This document shows positions 43,178 through 52,698 of a stretch of 64,000 nt of DNA, in pieces (positions within the stretch are counted from its first letter, which is position 1; every line of letters begins with the position of its first letter). Made by a program: the position numbers and the translations under genes. The stretch spans positions 70,485 through 134,484 of the forward strand of contig PASN01000010.1 of the NCBI GenBank assembly GCA_002711995.1, written 5' to 3'. Under the pieces are notes generated by a model that ran no database searches, had not been told where the DNA came from, and saw nothing but the letters and a program-made list of their open reading frames with translations. This DNA comes from Halobacteriovoraceae bacterium. Its GTDB lineage: Bacteria > Bdellovibrionota > Bacteriovoracia > Bacteriovoracales > Bacteriovoracaceae.

Positions 43178-44455
43178 ATGAAAAAAATAAAGTCTATAAA
43201 AAATGGTTTATTCTCCCGAAACGTGGGCCTAGCGAAAATGGCCTTTGGAGCTGGCAGGGACTTTCTATCTAAAAAGGAAGGAGACTTCGCTCAGAATCTA
43301 ATTGAGACGCTTGAGAGCAAATCAGGGGTTATTACCCATGAGCTGGGACTCATGAAAGGAAGTGTGATGAAGGCCGGTCAGGCCCTCTCCACTTACATGG
43401 GTGACTTTTTCCCGGAGAACGTAAAAAAGCTTCTTGCAACATTAGAAAACCAATCTTATTTCCTAGATTGGGAGACACTTAAAAAACAGGTTCCCAAGCA
43501 ATGGTTTGAAAGTTTAAATTTCGAGGAAGAGCCTCTTGCAGCGGCTTCCATAGGCCAGGTTCACTTGGCCGAAGATAAAGAAACTAAAGATGTTTATGCT
43601 GTGAAGATCCAGTACCCTGGCATCCGAAGGGCCATAAACAGAGACGTTTTTACAATCAAGCTTCTATTCAACTCTTTAAAAATAGCTCCTGGGAAACTTG
43701 ATATATCTGATATCTACACAGAGATAAAAGAAATGCTTTATCAAGAGATGAACTACGAGCATGAGCTTGCCACAATCCTGGAGTTTAAAAGATTAATTGG
43801 AGAAGACCCTTTAATTAAAGTGCTGGAACCCATTGAGCAGTTTTGCACAAAAGATATTTTGACCACTAAGCTTAGCAAAGGTCACAATCTTCGTTCAAAG
43901 GAGGTAAGCTCCCTTTCACAGGATAAAAGAAACGAGCTTGGAGCGGCGTTTTTGGAATTGTTTTGCCGTGAACTCTATGAGTGGTCCCTGGTTCAAACGG
44001 ACGGTCACTTTGGAAACTACTTAATTGAAATAAATGAAGGAAAGGCAAACTGGTTTCTTCTAGATTTTGGGGCTACCAAAAGACTGGAAGGTGAATTTCT
44101 AAACAACTACCGCAATATGATCAGCGCAGTTATCCTCCAAGATAAAGAGTTATTCTTCAACAGCTTCAAAAATCTAGGACGTATCGACAATGCTGATAGC
44201 TTTGACCAGGATCTGCTATGGGAATACCTTGAAGTCATGGGATCCCCTTTTCAAAAAGATTCCTATGACTGGGGTTCAAGCCAAATTCCTGATCAAGCTA
44301 TGGCCTACCTGCCAAAGCTGATGAAGAACATTCCAGAGGGCAAGGCGCCAAAAGACACAATATTTGTGGATCGAAAAATAGCAAGTGTATTCTATGTTTT
44401 AAAGCAACTTAATTGCGATTTTAACGCTAGAGAGATTTTTCTAAAATATATTTAG
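43178..44455 (+). CDS. AarF/ABC1/UbiB-family kinase-like protein
   Basis: A 425-residue protein of the ABC1 atypical kinase family. The family KxGQ motif is present as MKAGQALSTYMGD, the Ala-rich loop as AAASIGQVHLA, with YAVKIQYPG (Lys), and the catalytic/metal motifs VQTDGHFGNYLIE and LLDFGATKRL. In quinone-making bacteria these proteins support ubiquinone or menaquinone-related lipid metabolism, but the exact role is unsettled. Soluble, no membrane helix at the C-terminus. Confidence 0.9.
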   Translation: MKKIKSIKNGLFSRNVGLAKMAFGAGRDFLSKKEGDFAQNLIETLESKSGVITHELGLMKGSVMKAGQALSTYMGDFFPENVKKLLATLENQSYFLDWETLKKQVPKQWFESLNFEEEPLAAASIGQVHLAEDKETKDVYAVKIQYPGIRRAINRDVFTIKLLFNSLKIAPGKLDISDIYTEIKEMLYQEMNYEHELATILEFKRLIGEDPLIKVLEPIEQFCTKDILTTKLSKGHNLRSKEVSSLSQDKRNELGAAFLELFCRELYEWSLVQTDGHFGNYLIEINEGKANWFLLDFGATKRLEGEFLNNYRNMISAVILQDKELFFNSFKNLGRIDNADSFDQDLLWEYLEVMGSPFQKDSYDWGSSQIPDQAMAYLPKLMKNIPEGKAPKDTIFVDRKIASVFYVLKQLNCDFNAREIFLKYI

Positions 44456-45229
44456 AATTGTTGCCTTTACACTAAATCGTTCATTTCCAAATACTTTAGA
44501 GTACTCTCCTCCCAATTTGTACGAACCCAGCTTATAGTTCACGCCCAACTTAAAGTGCTCTGAGCTTTGACTTACAGGAACCGAAGAAGTTCCACTCACT
44601 CCGATATCAAAAATCGTTTTGCTGCCTGTAGTGCTCATTTCACCATCAAGCGTTGATACACCATATCCTAAATATAACTCAAACTCATTATATACTCTGG
44701 AGTAGTTAAACACATAACCGCTCACTTGGTCTTTAATCTCGACATCAACAGGACTGGAGTCTACTAACTGTTCATACTTCACCTCCGAATTTCCGGTAAA
44801 GCCGTTGAGGGAGAAGTAATTGTCATTGTAGCGAAAGAGTAGGAGCTCAACCGCTCCAGAGAAGTTTCTTACATTATACTCCCCCACATCAATCTCAGGG
44901 AGCATTGCCAGTTCTACACCCAAAATTCCTCCTGCGTGAAAACGAGCTAACATGGCCGCGGTTGGTAGATAATTATAAGAGTCATCGCCACCAGAGTCGG
45001 CAACAAACTGATTAATACTGGGAGTTTGCGCGTAGGTGCCACCGATACCGAATTCAAAAGTATGTTCCTCTTCAGAAATTGGCTTAGCCCCGGAGACACT
45101 TGTGTGTTGTGTAAGTGTTCCAATATCTTGAAGAATCTTTTGAACGTCCCTCTTTTCGAGATTCTCAAAACGAAACTGTCCATGTACTTGAAAGCTAAAT
45201 ATAAGCACTGCCGTGATGATTTTGAACAT
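44441..45229 (-). CDS. Outer-membrane beta-barrel-like protein
   Basis: A 262-residue exported protein. ATG 45229 follows GGGGGTTGG and gives a normal signal peptide (MFKIITAVLIFSFQVHGQ). The mature protein alternates polar and hydrophobic residues with many Tyr/Gly turns (FGIGGTYAQTPS, YELYLGYGVS-type strands), and the end SVKATILNIF has the C-terminal Phe of a beta-signal. It overlaps the UbiB-like gene by 15 bases, convergent. Function unknown. Confidence 0.7.
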   Translation of the reverse strand: MFKIITAVLIFSFQVHGQFRFENLEKRDVQKILQDIGTLTQHTSVSGAKPISEEEHTFEFGIGGTYAQTPSINQFVADSGGDDSYNYLPTAAMLARFHAGGILGVELAMLPEIDVGEYNVRNFSGAVELLLFRYNDNYFSLNGFTGNSEVKYEQLVDSSPVDVEIKDQVSGYVFNYSRVYNEFELYLGYGVSTLDGEMSTTGSKTIFDIGVSGTSSVPVSQSSEHFKLGVNYKLGSYKLGGEYSKVFGNERFSVKATILNIF

Positions 45230-45270
45230 CCAACCCCCATGCAGGGAATTATACAATTAAGCTGGCAATG

Positions 45271-45666
45271 CTAAAACTTCTGCCTGCGACTTTTCTTCTT
45301 CTCGGAGTGCTGTTTCTTTTTTTCTAATCTTTTTCTAACTGATGATCGAGTTGGCCTGGTTGCTTTTCTTTTCTTTGGCTCTTTAGCGGCGGCGATCAGC
45401 ATAGAGCGTAGTTTCATATTTGCATCATCAATGTTTCGCTTTTGACTTCTGTGCCTTTGCGACTTAATGACAACTTCGCCTCTATCGTTAATAAAGCCTT
45501 TAAATAGCTTCTGGAATCGTGCTTTTATGCCATTGGAAATTGATTTTGAATCGACCATACTCCATATGAGGGTTACATGGGTGTAAAGCTTGTTAACATT
45601 TTGACCTCCAGAGCCAGAGCTTTTAGAGAAGGTGTACTTGATTTCAGCAGGGTCGACTTTTAACAT
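45271..45666 (-). CDS. arfB: Alternative ribosome-rescue factor, peptidyl-tRNA hydrolase ArfB
   Basis: A 131-residue protein with the GGQ peptidyl-hydrolysis motif (SGSGGQNVNK, Gly20-Gly21-Gln22), the release-factor-like core (KARFQKLFKGFINDRGEVVIKSQRHRSQKRN pattern) and a strongly basic tail (KKRKATRPTRSSVRKRLEKKK) that in ArfB enters the empty mRNA channel of stalled ribosomes. Length is typical. It frees nascent chains when mRNA lacks a stop codon. Confidence 0.93.
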   Translation of the reverse strand: MLKVDPAEIKYTFSKSSGSGGQNVNKLYTHVTLIWSMVDSKSISNGIKARFQKLFKGFINDRGEVVIKSQRHRSQKRNIDDANMKLRSMLIAAAKEPKKRKATRPTRSSVRKRLEKKKQHSEKKKSRRQKF

Positions 45667-45704
45667 GAATCTATATTAGCATGAGAGAAACAAAAGGAGA
45701 ATTT

Positions 45705-46160
45705 ATGCGTTATTTACATACAATGGTGAGGGTTGAAAACCTGGATCAATCTTTGGACTTTTATTGCAATAAGCTCGGACTTGTCGAGGTGAGCAGAAAG
45801 GACAGTGAAAAAGGAAAGTTCACATTGGTGTTCTTGTGCGCTCCGGATGATGAGGAGAATGCCAAGGTCAATAAAGCACCGATGGTAGAATTGACCTACA
45901 ATTGGCCAGACGACAATGGCAACGAGGAGAGCTACACTGGAGGCAGAAACTTTGGACATCTTGCCTATTTAGTTGATGATATCTACCAAACCTGTCAGTC
46001 CCTTAAGGACAATGGCGTAGTGATAAACAGGCCGCCAAGAGACGGCCATATGGCATTCATTAAGAGTCCCGATGGAATATCTATAGAACTTTTGCAAAAG
46101 GGAGACCCACTTCCTCCAAAGTCCCCTTGGAGTGACATGGAGAATGTGGGCACCTGGTGA
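45705..46160 (+). CDS. gloA: Lactoylglutathione lyase (glyoxalase I)
   Basis: A 151-residue VOC-fold enzyme converting the methylglyoxal-glutathione adduct to S-lactoylglutathione. Metal-ligand blocks MRYLHTMVRV (His5), EVSRKDSEKGKF, VELTYNW (Glu), FGHLAYLVDD (His) and SIELLQKG (Glu) are all present. ATG 45705 follows AAAAGGAG; the in-frame ATG at 45681 has no ribosome site. No other glyoxalase gene is adjacent. Confidence 0.93.
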   Translation: MRYLHTMVRVENLDQSLDFYCNKLGLVEVSRKDSEKGKFTLVFLCAPDDEENAKVNKAPMVELTYNWPDDNGNEESYTGGRNFGHLAYLVDDIYQTCQSLKDNGVVINRPPRDGHMAFIKSPDGISIELLQKGDPLPPKSPWSDMENVGTW

Positions 46161-46167
46161 ATAGAAC

Positions 46168-47097
46168 CTACTTCTTTACGAAGTAAACTATTGGACTATA
46201 CGTTTTATTAAAGAGGTTGCAATAGGAATAAATGGGAGTGTTGCCTTGACTCGCAATGACATTTTCAGATCTTTCCAATTGCGCCTCGCACTCCATAACG
46301 TCGGAGTAAACACTTCCCACAAACTTTTTAATCCAAGGCCCTTTAAACTTCTTAATGTAAATCAAAAGTTCAAACTCTGAGTTTCCTTTTTTCGAGCAAC
46401 CAGCGTGAATTAAGTCAACATTTACGTCCTTAAACTTTGTCTTATAGCTTTCTTCGCTTACTTTACACTGGCCTTCCGCCACGCGCTTGCCAGTGATGGT
46501 TTTAACTTGCAATTCATAGCTGGCCGCAATGTGCATTACCGGAGTATAAACATGCTTAAATGGCCTTACAGGGACTTTGCGACAAGTGTTAATAAGCGTA
46601 TGCACACTTTGCGCGGAAAACTTATCAGACATCTTGTTAACGAATTTCCTGCAATCGGTTTCCTCGCTAAACTGTACAGGAAGGTGTGGAGCGCTAAACA
46701 CAGTGAAGTCCTCATCAATATAGTCAACATTCAATGTTGTTCCAATGCAGAAACTTGCAATGGTGGAGATGTCCATATTTTCAAAGTTGTGTTTTACAAC
46801 TCTTGAAAAGTAGTCACACGTCTTATGGTCAGGAAGTCTTTTATAGAATCGTTCTATTCTCCGCGTAAACGGGTGGGCATAGCTAAATTTTAACTGAACA
46901 ATGTTTCTTCCAACCTGTCCACAACTGCCCTCCACAAATTGAAATGAGTCTAAGGCCGCCATTACGTTTTTGGCCTCTTCAAGATCTTGTTCACATACAT
47001 CGGCCTTATCCAAAGGATAGGTTGGGCCGTCATAACGAGTGATATCTGCGCCAAAGGCGCTTCCAAAGATGAGTGTAAATAAAATAATTAAACGCAC
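46168..47097 (-). CDS. Exported Cys-containing protein of unknown function
   Basis: A 309-residue protein with a signal peptide (cut near FGA). Cysteines occur in spaced positions (ADVCEQDL, GSCGQ, KTCDYF, SFCIG, TDCRK, NTCRK, GQCKV, AGCSKKG, MECEAQL, SYCNLF), suggesting disulphide-linked repeats: two or three copies of a unit with CE/DCxxK near helix starts. Starts with GTG 47097 behind AGGAGG. I do not know the family. Confidence 0.65.
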   Translation of the reverse strand: MRLIILFTLIFGSAFGADITRYDGPTYPLDKADVCEQDLEEAKNVMAALDSFQFVEGSCGQVGRNIVQLKFSYAHPFTRRIERFYKRLPDHKTCDYFSRVVKHNFENMDISTIASFCIGTTLNVDYIDEDFTVFSAPHLPVQFSEETDCRKFVNKMSDKFSAQSVHTLINTCRKVPVRPFKHVYTPVMHIAASYELQVKTITGKRVAEGQCKVSEESYKTKFKDVNVDLIHAGCSKKGNSEFELLIYIKKFKGPWIKKFVGSVYSDVMECEAQLERSENVIASQGNTPIYSYCNLFNKTYSPIVYFVKK

Positions 47098-47182
47098 AAT
47101 TCCTCCTAGGTAGTTTTATGTGGAACTGTTCTATTTAACTTCCCCCCAGTCAAGGCCGGGAGATGAAAATTGCTTATACGGA

Positions 47183-49132
47183 CTAATAGGCAAGAATTCG
47201 CTCAAGCATGACACCGTAATCGGTACTTAAATCGCTCTCTATCTCATCCTTCTCTCGCGCCGAGGTGTCGATATACCAGCCTCCGCCCAATGAATAGCGA
47301 ACTCCAACAGAGCTAACACCACCAGCGCCACCACTTACGTTTAGGGAACTTTTTCGAGTGAGCCCTATTTGTGCGCCAACTTCATTACTGTCAGGGTCGT
47401 ACACTACCGCTTCGATCGGAGATCCGGCAAAAAAGTAAAGGACGCTTAAAGAGAGTATTCCTTGAGAGATGAGTTCATTTGTGCGAGCGACGGCCTCTTG
47501 ATCTCCAGTTCCAACACCTTCAAGTGGACGTCCAAAAAGCAACACTGATATAATGTCCCCCTGCGCCAGGGCCGGAGTGCTGGAGAAGGCATATCTTGGC
47601 TCTGACATGGGACCTTCAAGTTTTAGAAAAACGTTATATTCTGGAAGTATAAACTCCACGACAGCATCCAACAATGCAGTCTCCCCTTCTTGGTAAATCT
47701 CTAGTTTATTAAGTCTAATTTCACGTTTAAAAATTTCAGTCTCAAGGGGAAGCACCTTTACAAATGCGTTCTGTAGCTCGGAGTTCTCAACCTTTATGTT
47801 CATATTAATCCTGATGGGTGAATCTAAAAGATTGGTTCTTATATTAAGCGCGTTTTCTCCTTCAGCGACTATATTTAAATTAAGTGGAATTGCAGCTTCC
47901 TCATCTTCTTCCTGTCTCTGGGCCAGAGTGTTCTCAAACTTAATTTCCTCGTAGAAAATCCTGCTATCCGGCCTCATTTGTGGTGGAAGGGACTTTTTTG
48001 GCAGACGAGGTAAATACAAGGCAACTTGCTTAACATTTAGAAATGCATCGACAAGTTCCACTTCATTGGCGCCTAGATTTATCTTAACGAAACTATCAAG
48101 TTTAAAATCAAGCTTTTGCTGTTCAGAGCTAAAGTCCACAATTAGCTCAGTATTAATGCCTGCTGATTTTGAGGCCAGATCCTTTCCGTCCAATTTGAGT
48201 GTAAGTCTTCCCTGCATTTCATTGATTGGAGCTGGAAGTTTGTTGTAAGGAGCTTTTAAAAGAGCTTTCAGGGTACTCTCCACATCACTGACTTGAATTT
48301 TCCCATGAAGATTGACCAGAGCTTGCTCGGGTATTTTACTTGGATACACTTCAGATTCAAAAGATGATTGGGCATTGATATTTATCCCAGATGAATCTGC
48401 ATCCATATATACACTTACTTCTTCCTCCTTGATATCGGCCAGGACCTTGGCGTTTCCCACTCTAATATTTCGAAGAAACTCAGGGAGTACTTTCGATATT
48501 GAAAAATTGGGCTCAAGGGAAATCTCTAAACCCTTTCGATCGGCACTAAGCTTTAGCTCATTTAAGGAAACAGTTGCATTCTCATTGGTTCTTTTAAATT
48601 TAAAATCCAATATGTGATCGCTTTGATTCATTGAAAGGTTAATGGAATTCAGTTCAATAAATATTTTGGGAATAAAAGGACTCCAGCCCAATTGGTAAAG
48701 CTCGTATAGATCAATCTTTTCTTCTGGATCTTCTTTAGGACTTTCTTTGCTTTCAAGAAGCCTGACATTAGATTCGTCTGAAGTGGCGCTAAAAAAAGAT
48801 TTTTTACTAACCTGGACTCCCTCACCTAGTCCATATGAGATAACCAAGTCATAGCGAATTGATTCAAAGCATGTATCTACTATGGCCATGTCTGTGGTTG
48901 CGTCCACGCAAAAGTTATCGATGTGGCCTTTAAATCTTCGCTTATTCCAAGATAGGTACTCTTGATTGAATTCAAACTCGCTCCATGAATAATCCTCAAT
49001 CATTGGAGCTTTATCAAGGGCGAGGCCTGCGAGTTTTTCATTTATAACAATGTCCGGCCTAAAAAATAGAACGCCTGCAAAAAGAAGAATGACCAAAACC
49101 ACAAAGGAAAAAGCCTTGAGTAGAATTTTCAA
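47183..49132 (-). CDS. tamB: TamB-like translocation/assembly protein (DUF490)
   Basis: A 649-residue protein, about half the usual TamB length. N-terminal membrane anchor (about 4-27), then a long beta-rich region of repeated strand units typical of AsmA/TamB-type proteins, and a C-terminal domain with PALAQGDIISVLLFGRPL-like motif (FSSTPALAQ) and GVRYSLGGGWYIDTS near the end, the signature of the TamB C-terminal domain. In complex with TamA it would span the periplasm and assist lipid transport or outer-membrane protein assembly. It overlaps tamA by 4 bases. Confidence 0.85.
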   Translation of the reverse strand: MKILLKAFSFVVLVILLFAGVLFFRPDIVINEKLAGLALDKAPMIEDYSWSEFEFNQEYLSWNKRRFKGHIDNFCVDATTDMAIVDTCFESIRYDLVISYGLGEGVQVSKKSFFSATSDESNVRLLESKESPKEDPEEKIDLYELYQLGWSPFIPKIFIELNSINLSMNQSDHILDFKFKRTNENATVSLNELKLSADRKGLEISLEPNFSISKVLPEFLRNIRVGNAKVLADIKEEEVSVYMDADSSGININAQSSFESEVYPSKIPEQALVNLHGKIQVSDVESTLKALLKAPYNKLPAPINEMQGRLTLKLDGKDLASKSAGINTELIVDFSSEQQKLDFKLDSFVKINLGANEVELVDAFLNVKQVALYLPRLPKKSLPPQMRPDSRIFYEEIKFENTLAQRQEEDEEAAIPLNLNIVAEGENALNIRTNLLDSPIRINMNIKVENSELQNAFVKVLPLETEIFKREIRLNKLEIYQEGETALLDAVVEFILPEYNVFLKLEGPMSEPRYAFSSTPALAQGDIISVLLFGRPLEGVGTGDQEAVARTNELISQGILSLSVLYFFAGSPIEAVVYDPDSNEVGAQIGLTRKSSLNVSGGAGGVSSVGVRYSLGGGWYIDTSAREKDEIESDLSTDYGVMLERILAY

Positions 49133-50859
49133 AACTCACCTCCAAGTCCAGCGTACACAAGTTCGTCTTTTTCTTCGCTTGGAGAAGTTGTTATTGCTTG
49201 TGCGTAATAAATCTGAGCGAGACCTATAGGAGACATCCACCTAACACCGACGCCAGGTGAATGAAAAGTCTGATTCGATAGCTGAGTCGATCTTTCCCCA
49301 AACCTTGCAACATCATAGAATAGCACTCCCTCAAGTGATGGTATAAAGAAATGGGTTCTTCTAAGCTCCGTTTTCATCAAAAGCTTTGTAAGCGCGCCCA
49401 GCCCGTTATTTTTTGGTCTGCTCTTAAGCTGGAAACCTCTAAGGTCATTGCTCCCACCACCATAATACTTAACAGAAGGCGGAAGTTTTTCAAGTTCAAC
49501 GGTGTTATCCACCAGGCCTGTCTGTCCTAAAAGCCTCATAGCTCCAATAATCCTCCCCCTGCCTGAGCTTGTTAGGTTTTCAATAAAAGTACCACCAGCT
49601 CCAATTCGTGTTAGCGTATTGTCAAAACCAAACTCTTTAGGACGGTGTTCTATTCTAGAAAAAAACGAATTTCCCTCTTGTGGATGAAAGTCAAAAATCT
49701 CAAAGTCATGGGACATACTTTGAATACCGGCTTCTAAGGAAAATGCCTCATAACTTCTGCTTGTTTCCTCAAAGTCCGAGTTGTAAAAACCTTGAGTAAA
49801 GACTGGTCCGGCCGACCAGCTCCAATACCTACTTAGGGAATCGCGGCTCCACTTTAAACTGGATGAGACTGCAAGGTTCACTTCCTCAAAGTCATTTTGG
49901 CTTTCCCTAGAAACCTCCAACTCCGAATTAATTGAGCGCCTTGGATGTTCTGGCCAGTGATAGAAATCGGATTCAAGCTCAAGACTTTGTTCCCTAAAAG
50001 AAGCTTGAAGTTTTGCTGAAAGGTTGGATGCCATTTCTTTATACCTGTTATTGGCCCAACTGATTCTAAGCATTGGCCCCACTTCAGTACTTGCTCCAAC
50101 TCCAAAACGAAGAACTCTTGGTGGCCCCCAAATAAAGCCTTGGGAGATATCAAGTGCGTTGTCACTACAATCTTCAATAAAAAAGGTTGCCTGCGCTACC
50201 CCCGAGCGAACGATTCTTTTCTCTGTAAGTTTTAAAAGTCTGGAGTCGAATGCCTGTTCAGATTCAAATGGGTAAAACCTCTCCATGGCATTTGAAAGAA
50301 TTTCTGTTTCGGCCAGATCAAGATCAATCTCTCCAAACTTATACCTTTGAAGATTTGAAGCTTGGACAACCACTTCTGAACTATTGGATAGAACTAGCGA
50401 CTTGGCCTCAGCACAAGCGTAAGCATTCTGTCTAAGCCTTGTTATCACTGAGTTTTGTGTTTGATCCAAAAGCTTCGGTGTTATCGCCAGGCCTTGGTAA
50501 ACTGGAGTTATTTGATTTTCGATCTTATCTTCTTCAATTAACTCTTCAGGTAAAAGGTTTATTTTTTTCAACTTTTGGATTGGGCCTGGGGTCACATAAA
50601 GAGTTTCATCTTTAATACTAAAGTGAGGCGAAAGATATCCCCTGCTCTGTAGAAAGGACCGCATGAAGAACTGTGCTTGATAGGCCGGTATTTTTTCCCA
50701 CGCCCCAAGCTTTTGATCTCCGCACAGAAGTCTTTTTTCGGTGTCAGTAAATTCTATTTCATTCAACCGATCAACCTCCACTCCTTTGCAGAGTTTCGCG
50801 GCCCACAACTCTGCACTACAAAACAGGTAGAATATTGCCATCAAGAGCTTTAATCTCAT
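49129..50859 (-). CDS. tamA: TamA-like Omp85 outer-membrane protein
   Basis: A 576-residue exported protein with a signal peptide (cut near LWA). A POTRA-containing periplasmic part (about 25-240) precedes a 16-strand-type Omp85 barrel (about 250-576). Seen are the GGGSNDLRGFQ lid-loop motif and the final strand LVYAGLGGEF with a C-terminal Phe. Pairing with a TamB-like gene immediately downstream marks it as TamA rather than BamA. Cysteines in the POTRA region are not typical of the family. Confidence 0.88.
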   Translation of the reverse strand: MRLKLLMAIFYLFCSAELWAAKLCKGVEVDRLNEIEFTDTEKRLLCGDQKLGAWEKIPAYQAQFFMRSFLQSRGYLSPHFSIKDETLYVTPGPIQKLKKINLLPEELIEEDKIENQITPVYQGLAITPKLLDQTQNSVITRLRQNAYACAEAKSLVLSNSSEVVVQASNLQRYKFGEIDLDLAETEILSNAMERFYPFESEQAFDSRLLKLTEKRIVRSGVAQATFFIEDCSDNALDISQGFIWGPPRVLRFGVGASTEVGPMLRISWANNRYKEMASNLSAKLQASFREQSLELESDFYHWPEHPRRSINSELEVSRESQNDFEEVNLAVSSSLKWSRDSLSRYWSWSAGPVFTQGFYNSDFEETSRSYEAFSLEAGIQSMSHDFEIFDFHPQEGNSFFSRIEHRPKEFGFDNTLTRIGAGGTFIENLTSSGRGRIIGAMRLLGQTGLVDNTVELEKLPPSVKYYGGGSNDLRGFQLKSRPKNNGLGALTKLLMKTELRRTHFFIPSLEGVLFYDVARFGERSTQLSNQTFHSPGVGVRWMSPIGLAQIYYAQAITTSPSEEKDELVYAGLGGEF

Positions 50860-50975
50860 GGGTTATTTATACCTTACTTGAGCGTTTTTAACTTGGCCGT
50901 ATAGGCCATGTAGAGGTTCCAAAAACAATGCATTGGAACCGGGTTTGCTTATATTTATACAGGAGGGCCTAAGCC

Positions 50976-51653
50976 ATGCCGGTAACAAAAGAACAAATGA
51001 TAGAACATCACATAATAAAAAGAGGCATCAAAGACAATGCTGTGATTAAGGCCATAAGAGAGGTGGACAGAAAAGACTTCCTATCTGAGTCTCTGGCGAA
51101 ATACGCATATGAAGACGGACCCTTGCCAATTGGTAAGGGTCAAACCATAAGCCAACCATACATTGTGGCCTTTATGGCCGAAGCACTGAGTTTAAATAAG
51201 AACTCCAGAGTCTTAGAGGTGGGAACAGGTTGTGGCTACAATGCGGCGGTTTTATCAAAGCTTGCCAACCATGTGTACACGGTTGAAATCATAGATTGGC
51301 TTGCTGAAAGAGCGCAAAAAACTCTCGACGCCCTTAATTACGAAAATATCTTTATCAAGTACGGAGATGGCTACAAGGGATGGCCTGACAAAGGTCCTTT
51401 TGACGCAATTATAATCACTGCAGCTCCTCCCGCCATTCCTGAGCCTTTAAAGGAACAATTAAAAGTTGGGGGCAAGCTTCTCGCCCCAGTTGGCACCATA
51501 AGACAAGAGCTCATAATGCTCGAAAAAATCGAAGAACGAAAGTATAGACAACGAAACTTGATGCCAGTGCGTTTTGTTCCAATGACAGGCCAAGCTCAAA
51601 AAACAGACTTTGATATTCCTAAGGATGCGAACGATGCAGCAGATACTTACTGA
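50976..51653 (+). CDS. pcm: Protein-L-isoaspartate O-methyltransferase
   Basis: A 225-residue SAM-dependent repair enzyme for damaged Asp/Asn residues. Family blocks include PLPIGKGQTISQPYIVAFM, the SAM motif VLEVGTGCGYNAAVL, YTVEI, DGYKGWP, IIITAAPPAIPEPL and the post-motif KVGGKLLAPVG. AGGAGGG lies upstream of ATG 50976. Overlaps the next gene by 20 bases. Confidence 0.94.
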   Translation: MPVTKEQMIEHHIIKRGIKDNAVIKAIREVDRKDFLSESLAKYAYEDGPLPIGKGQTISQPYIVAFMAEALSLNKNSRVLEVGTGCGYNAAVLSKLANHVYTVEIIDWLAERAQKTLDALNYENIFIKYGDGYKGWPDKGPFDAIIITAAPPAIPEPLKEQLKVGGKLLAPVGTIRQELIMLEKIEERKYRQRNLMPVRFVPMTGQAQKTDFDIPKDANDAADTY

Positions 51654-52698
51654 GCCAAATCAAAGACTCACGAAGGCCAAAGAGTTGATGCAGAATTTCT
51701 TGTTGGCAACAGGTGTGGTTGGAAAGCGTCCTTCACGAAGGTATCTTTGGACTGATGCTCTGGCCGTTGAGAACTTAATTCTTCTGGAGTTAAAAACTGG
51801 GGACCAGAAATTTACTCATTGCGCCCTAGAGTTGGTCGACTTGGTGCACTCAAAACTTGGCAAGTTCGATAAGAAAGATAAAAGGAAGGGATGGATTAGT
51901 GCTCTTCCGGATGAGGAAGGAAAAATGCGACCAACGTCCGGCGGCCTTCGAATTGGAAAGCCAAAACTTGAGCGCTCTAAAGAAATGCCTTTTTCAATGA
52001 ACGATGAGTGGGATAGAGACGGCCAGTATTTTCACTACCTAACCAGGTGGATTGACGCTCTCCTTCTTGTGGGTGAAGTAACGAATGACGGCAAGTACTA
52101 TTTTTGGGCGGCAGACCTCTGCGCTGTGACGATGAAGTCATTTATCAAGGAGACCAGAATCCCGTGGAAAATGAGTGTGGACCTAAAAAGAGTGCAAATT
52201 AACAGTCAAGGAGCAACTGATCCTTTAGATGGATTAATTACACTTAGAAAAGTGCTATCCGCAGTACCAGAGTTTAAAAAAGAACTTAAACCCCACGCAT
52301 CCATTCTTCGCCACCTTTGCAGAAATAAGTCGTGGAGCTCTCCAGATCCTTTAGGGACTGGCCGCTTGTTAATAAACGCCCATGATTTAAAACAGCTTTC
52401 CCTTCCTTCTGCCCAAGTCCTAAACTGGCAGGAATTACTTGCTCAGGCATGTGTGGGCATAGACCACTTATTAAATGGAAAAACCTTTAATAAACCAGTC
52501 GATTCTAGGTTGGCCTTCAGAGAGTGCGCTCTTTCACATGGCATTAGAGTTTGGCAAAAAGAAGGAAGCTATATGGAGGACTATATCCCTCTAGCTGAAG
52601 AGATAGAGTCTTTCTGGCTTAATGCAATATCGACGGATACTTGGAGGGATCATGAGGATATAAATGCTGTCACACTTTCGGCCTCTTTATTAAATTAG
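51634..52698 (+). CDS. Conserved protein of unknown function, alpha/alpha-toroid-like, coupled to pcm
   Basis: A 354-residue soluble protein. ATG 51634 is preceded by AAGGATG and lies inside the end of pcm. Repeated amphipathic helix pairs and motifs such as RRYLWTDALAVENLILL, DGQYFHYLTRWIDALL and AWRDHEDINAVTL-like elements suggest an (alpha/alpha)6 barrel, as in six-hairpin glycosidases and sugar epimerases. The DRDGQYFHYLTRW stretch is the sort of conserved acidic/aromatic surface seen in such active sites. I do not recognise a characterised family. Confidence 0.65.
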   Translation: MQQILTEPNQRLTKAKELMQNFLLATGVVGKRPSRRYLWTDALAVENLILLELKTGDQKFTHCALELVDLVHSKLGKFDKKDKRKGWISALPDEEGKMRPTSGGLRIGKPKLERSKEMPFSMNDEWDRDGQYFHYLTRWIDALLLVGEVTNDGKYYFWAADLCAVTMKSFIKETRIPWKMSVDLKRVQINSQGATDPLDGLITLRKVLSAVPEFKKELKPHASILRHLCRNKSWSSPDPLGTGRLLINAHDLKQLSLPSAQVLNWQELLAQACVGIDHLLNGKTFNKPVDSRLAFRECALSHGIRVWQKEGSYMEDYIPLAEEIESFWLNAISTDTWRDHEDINAVTLSASLLN

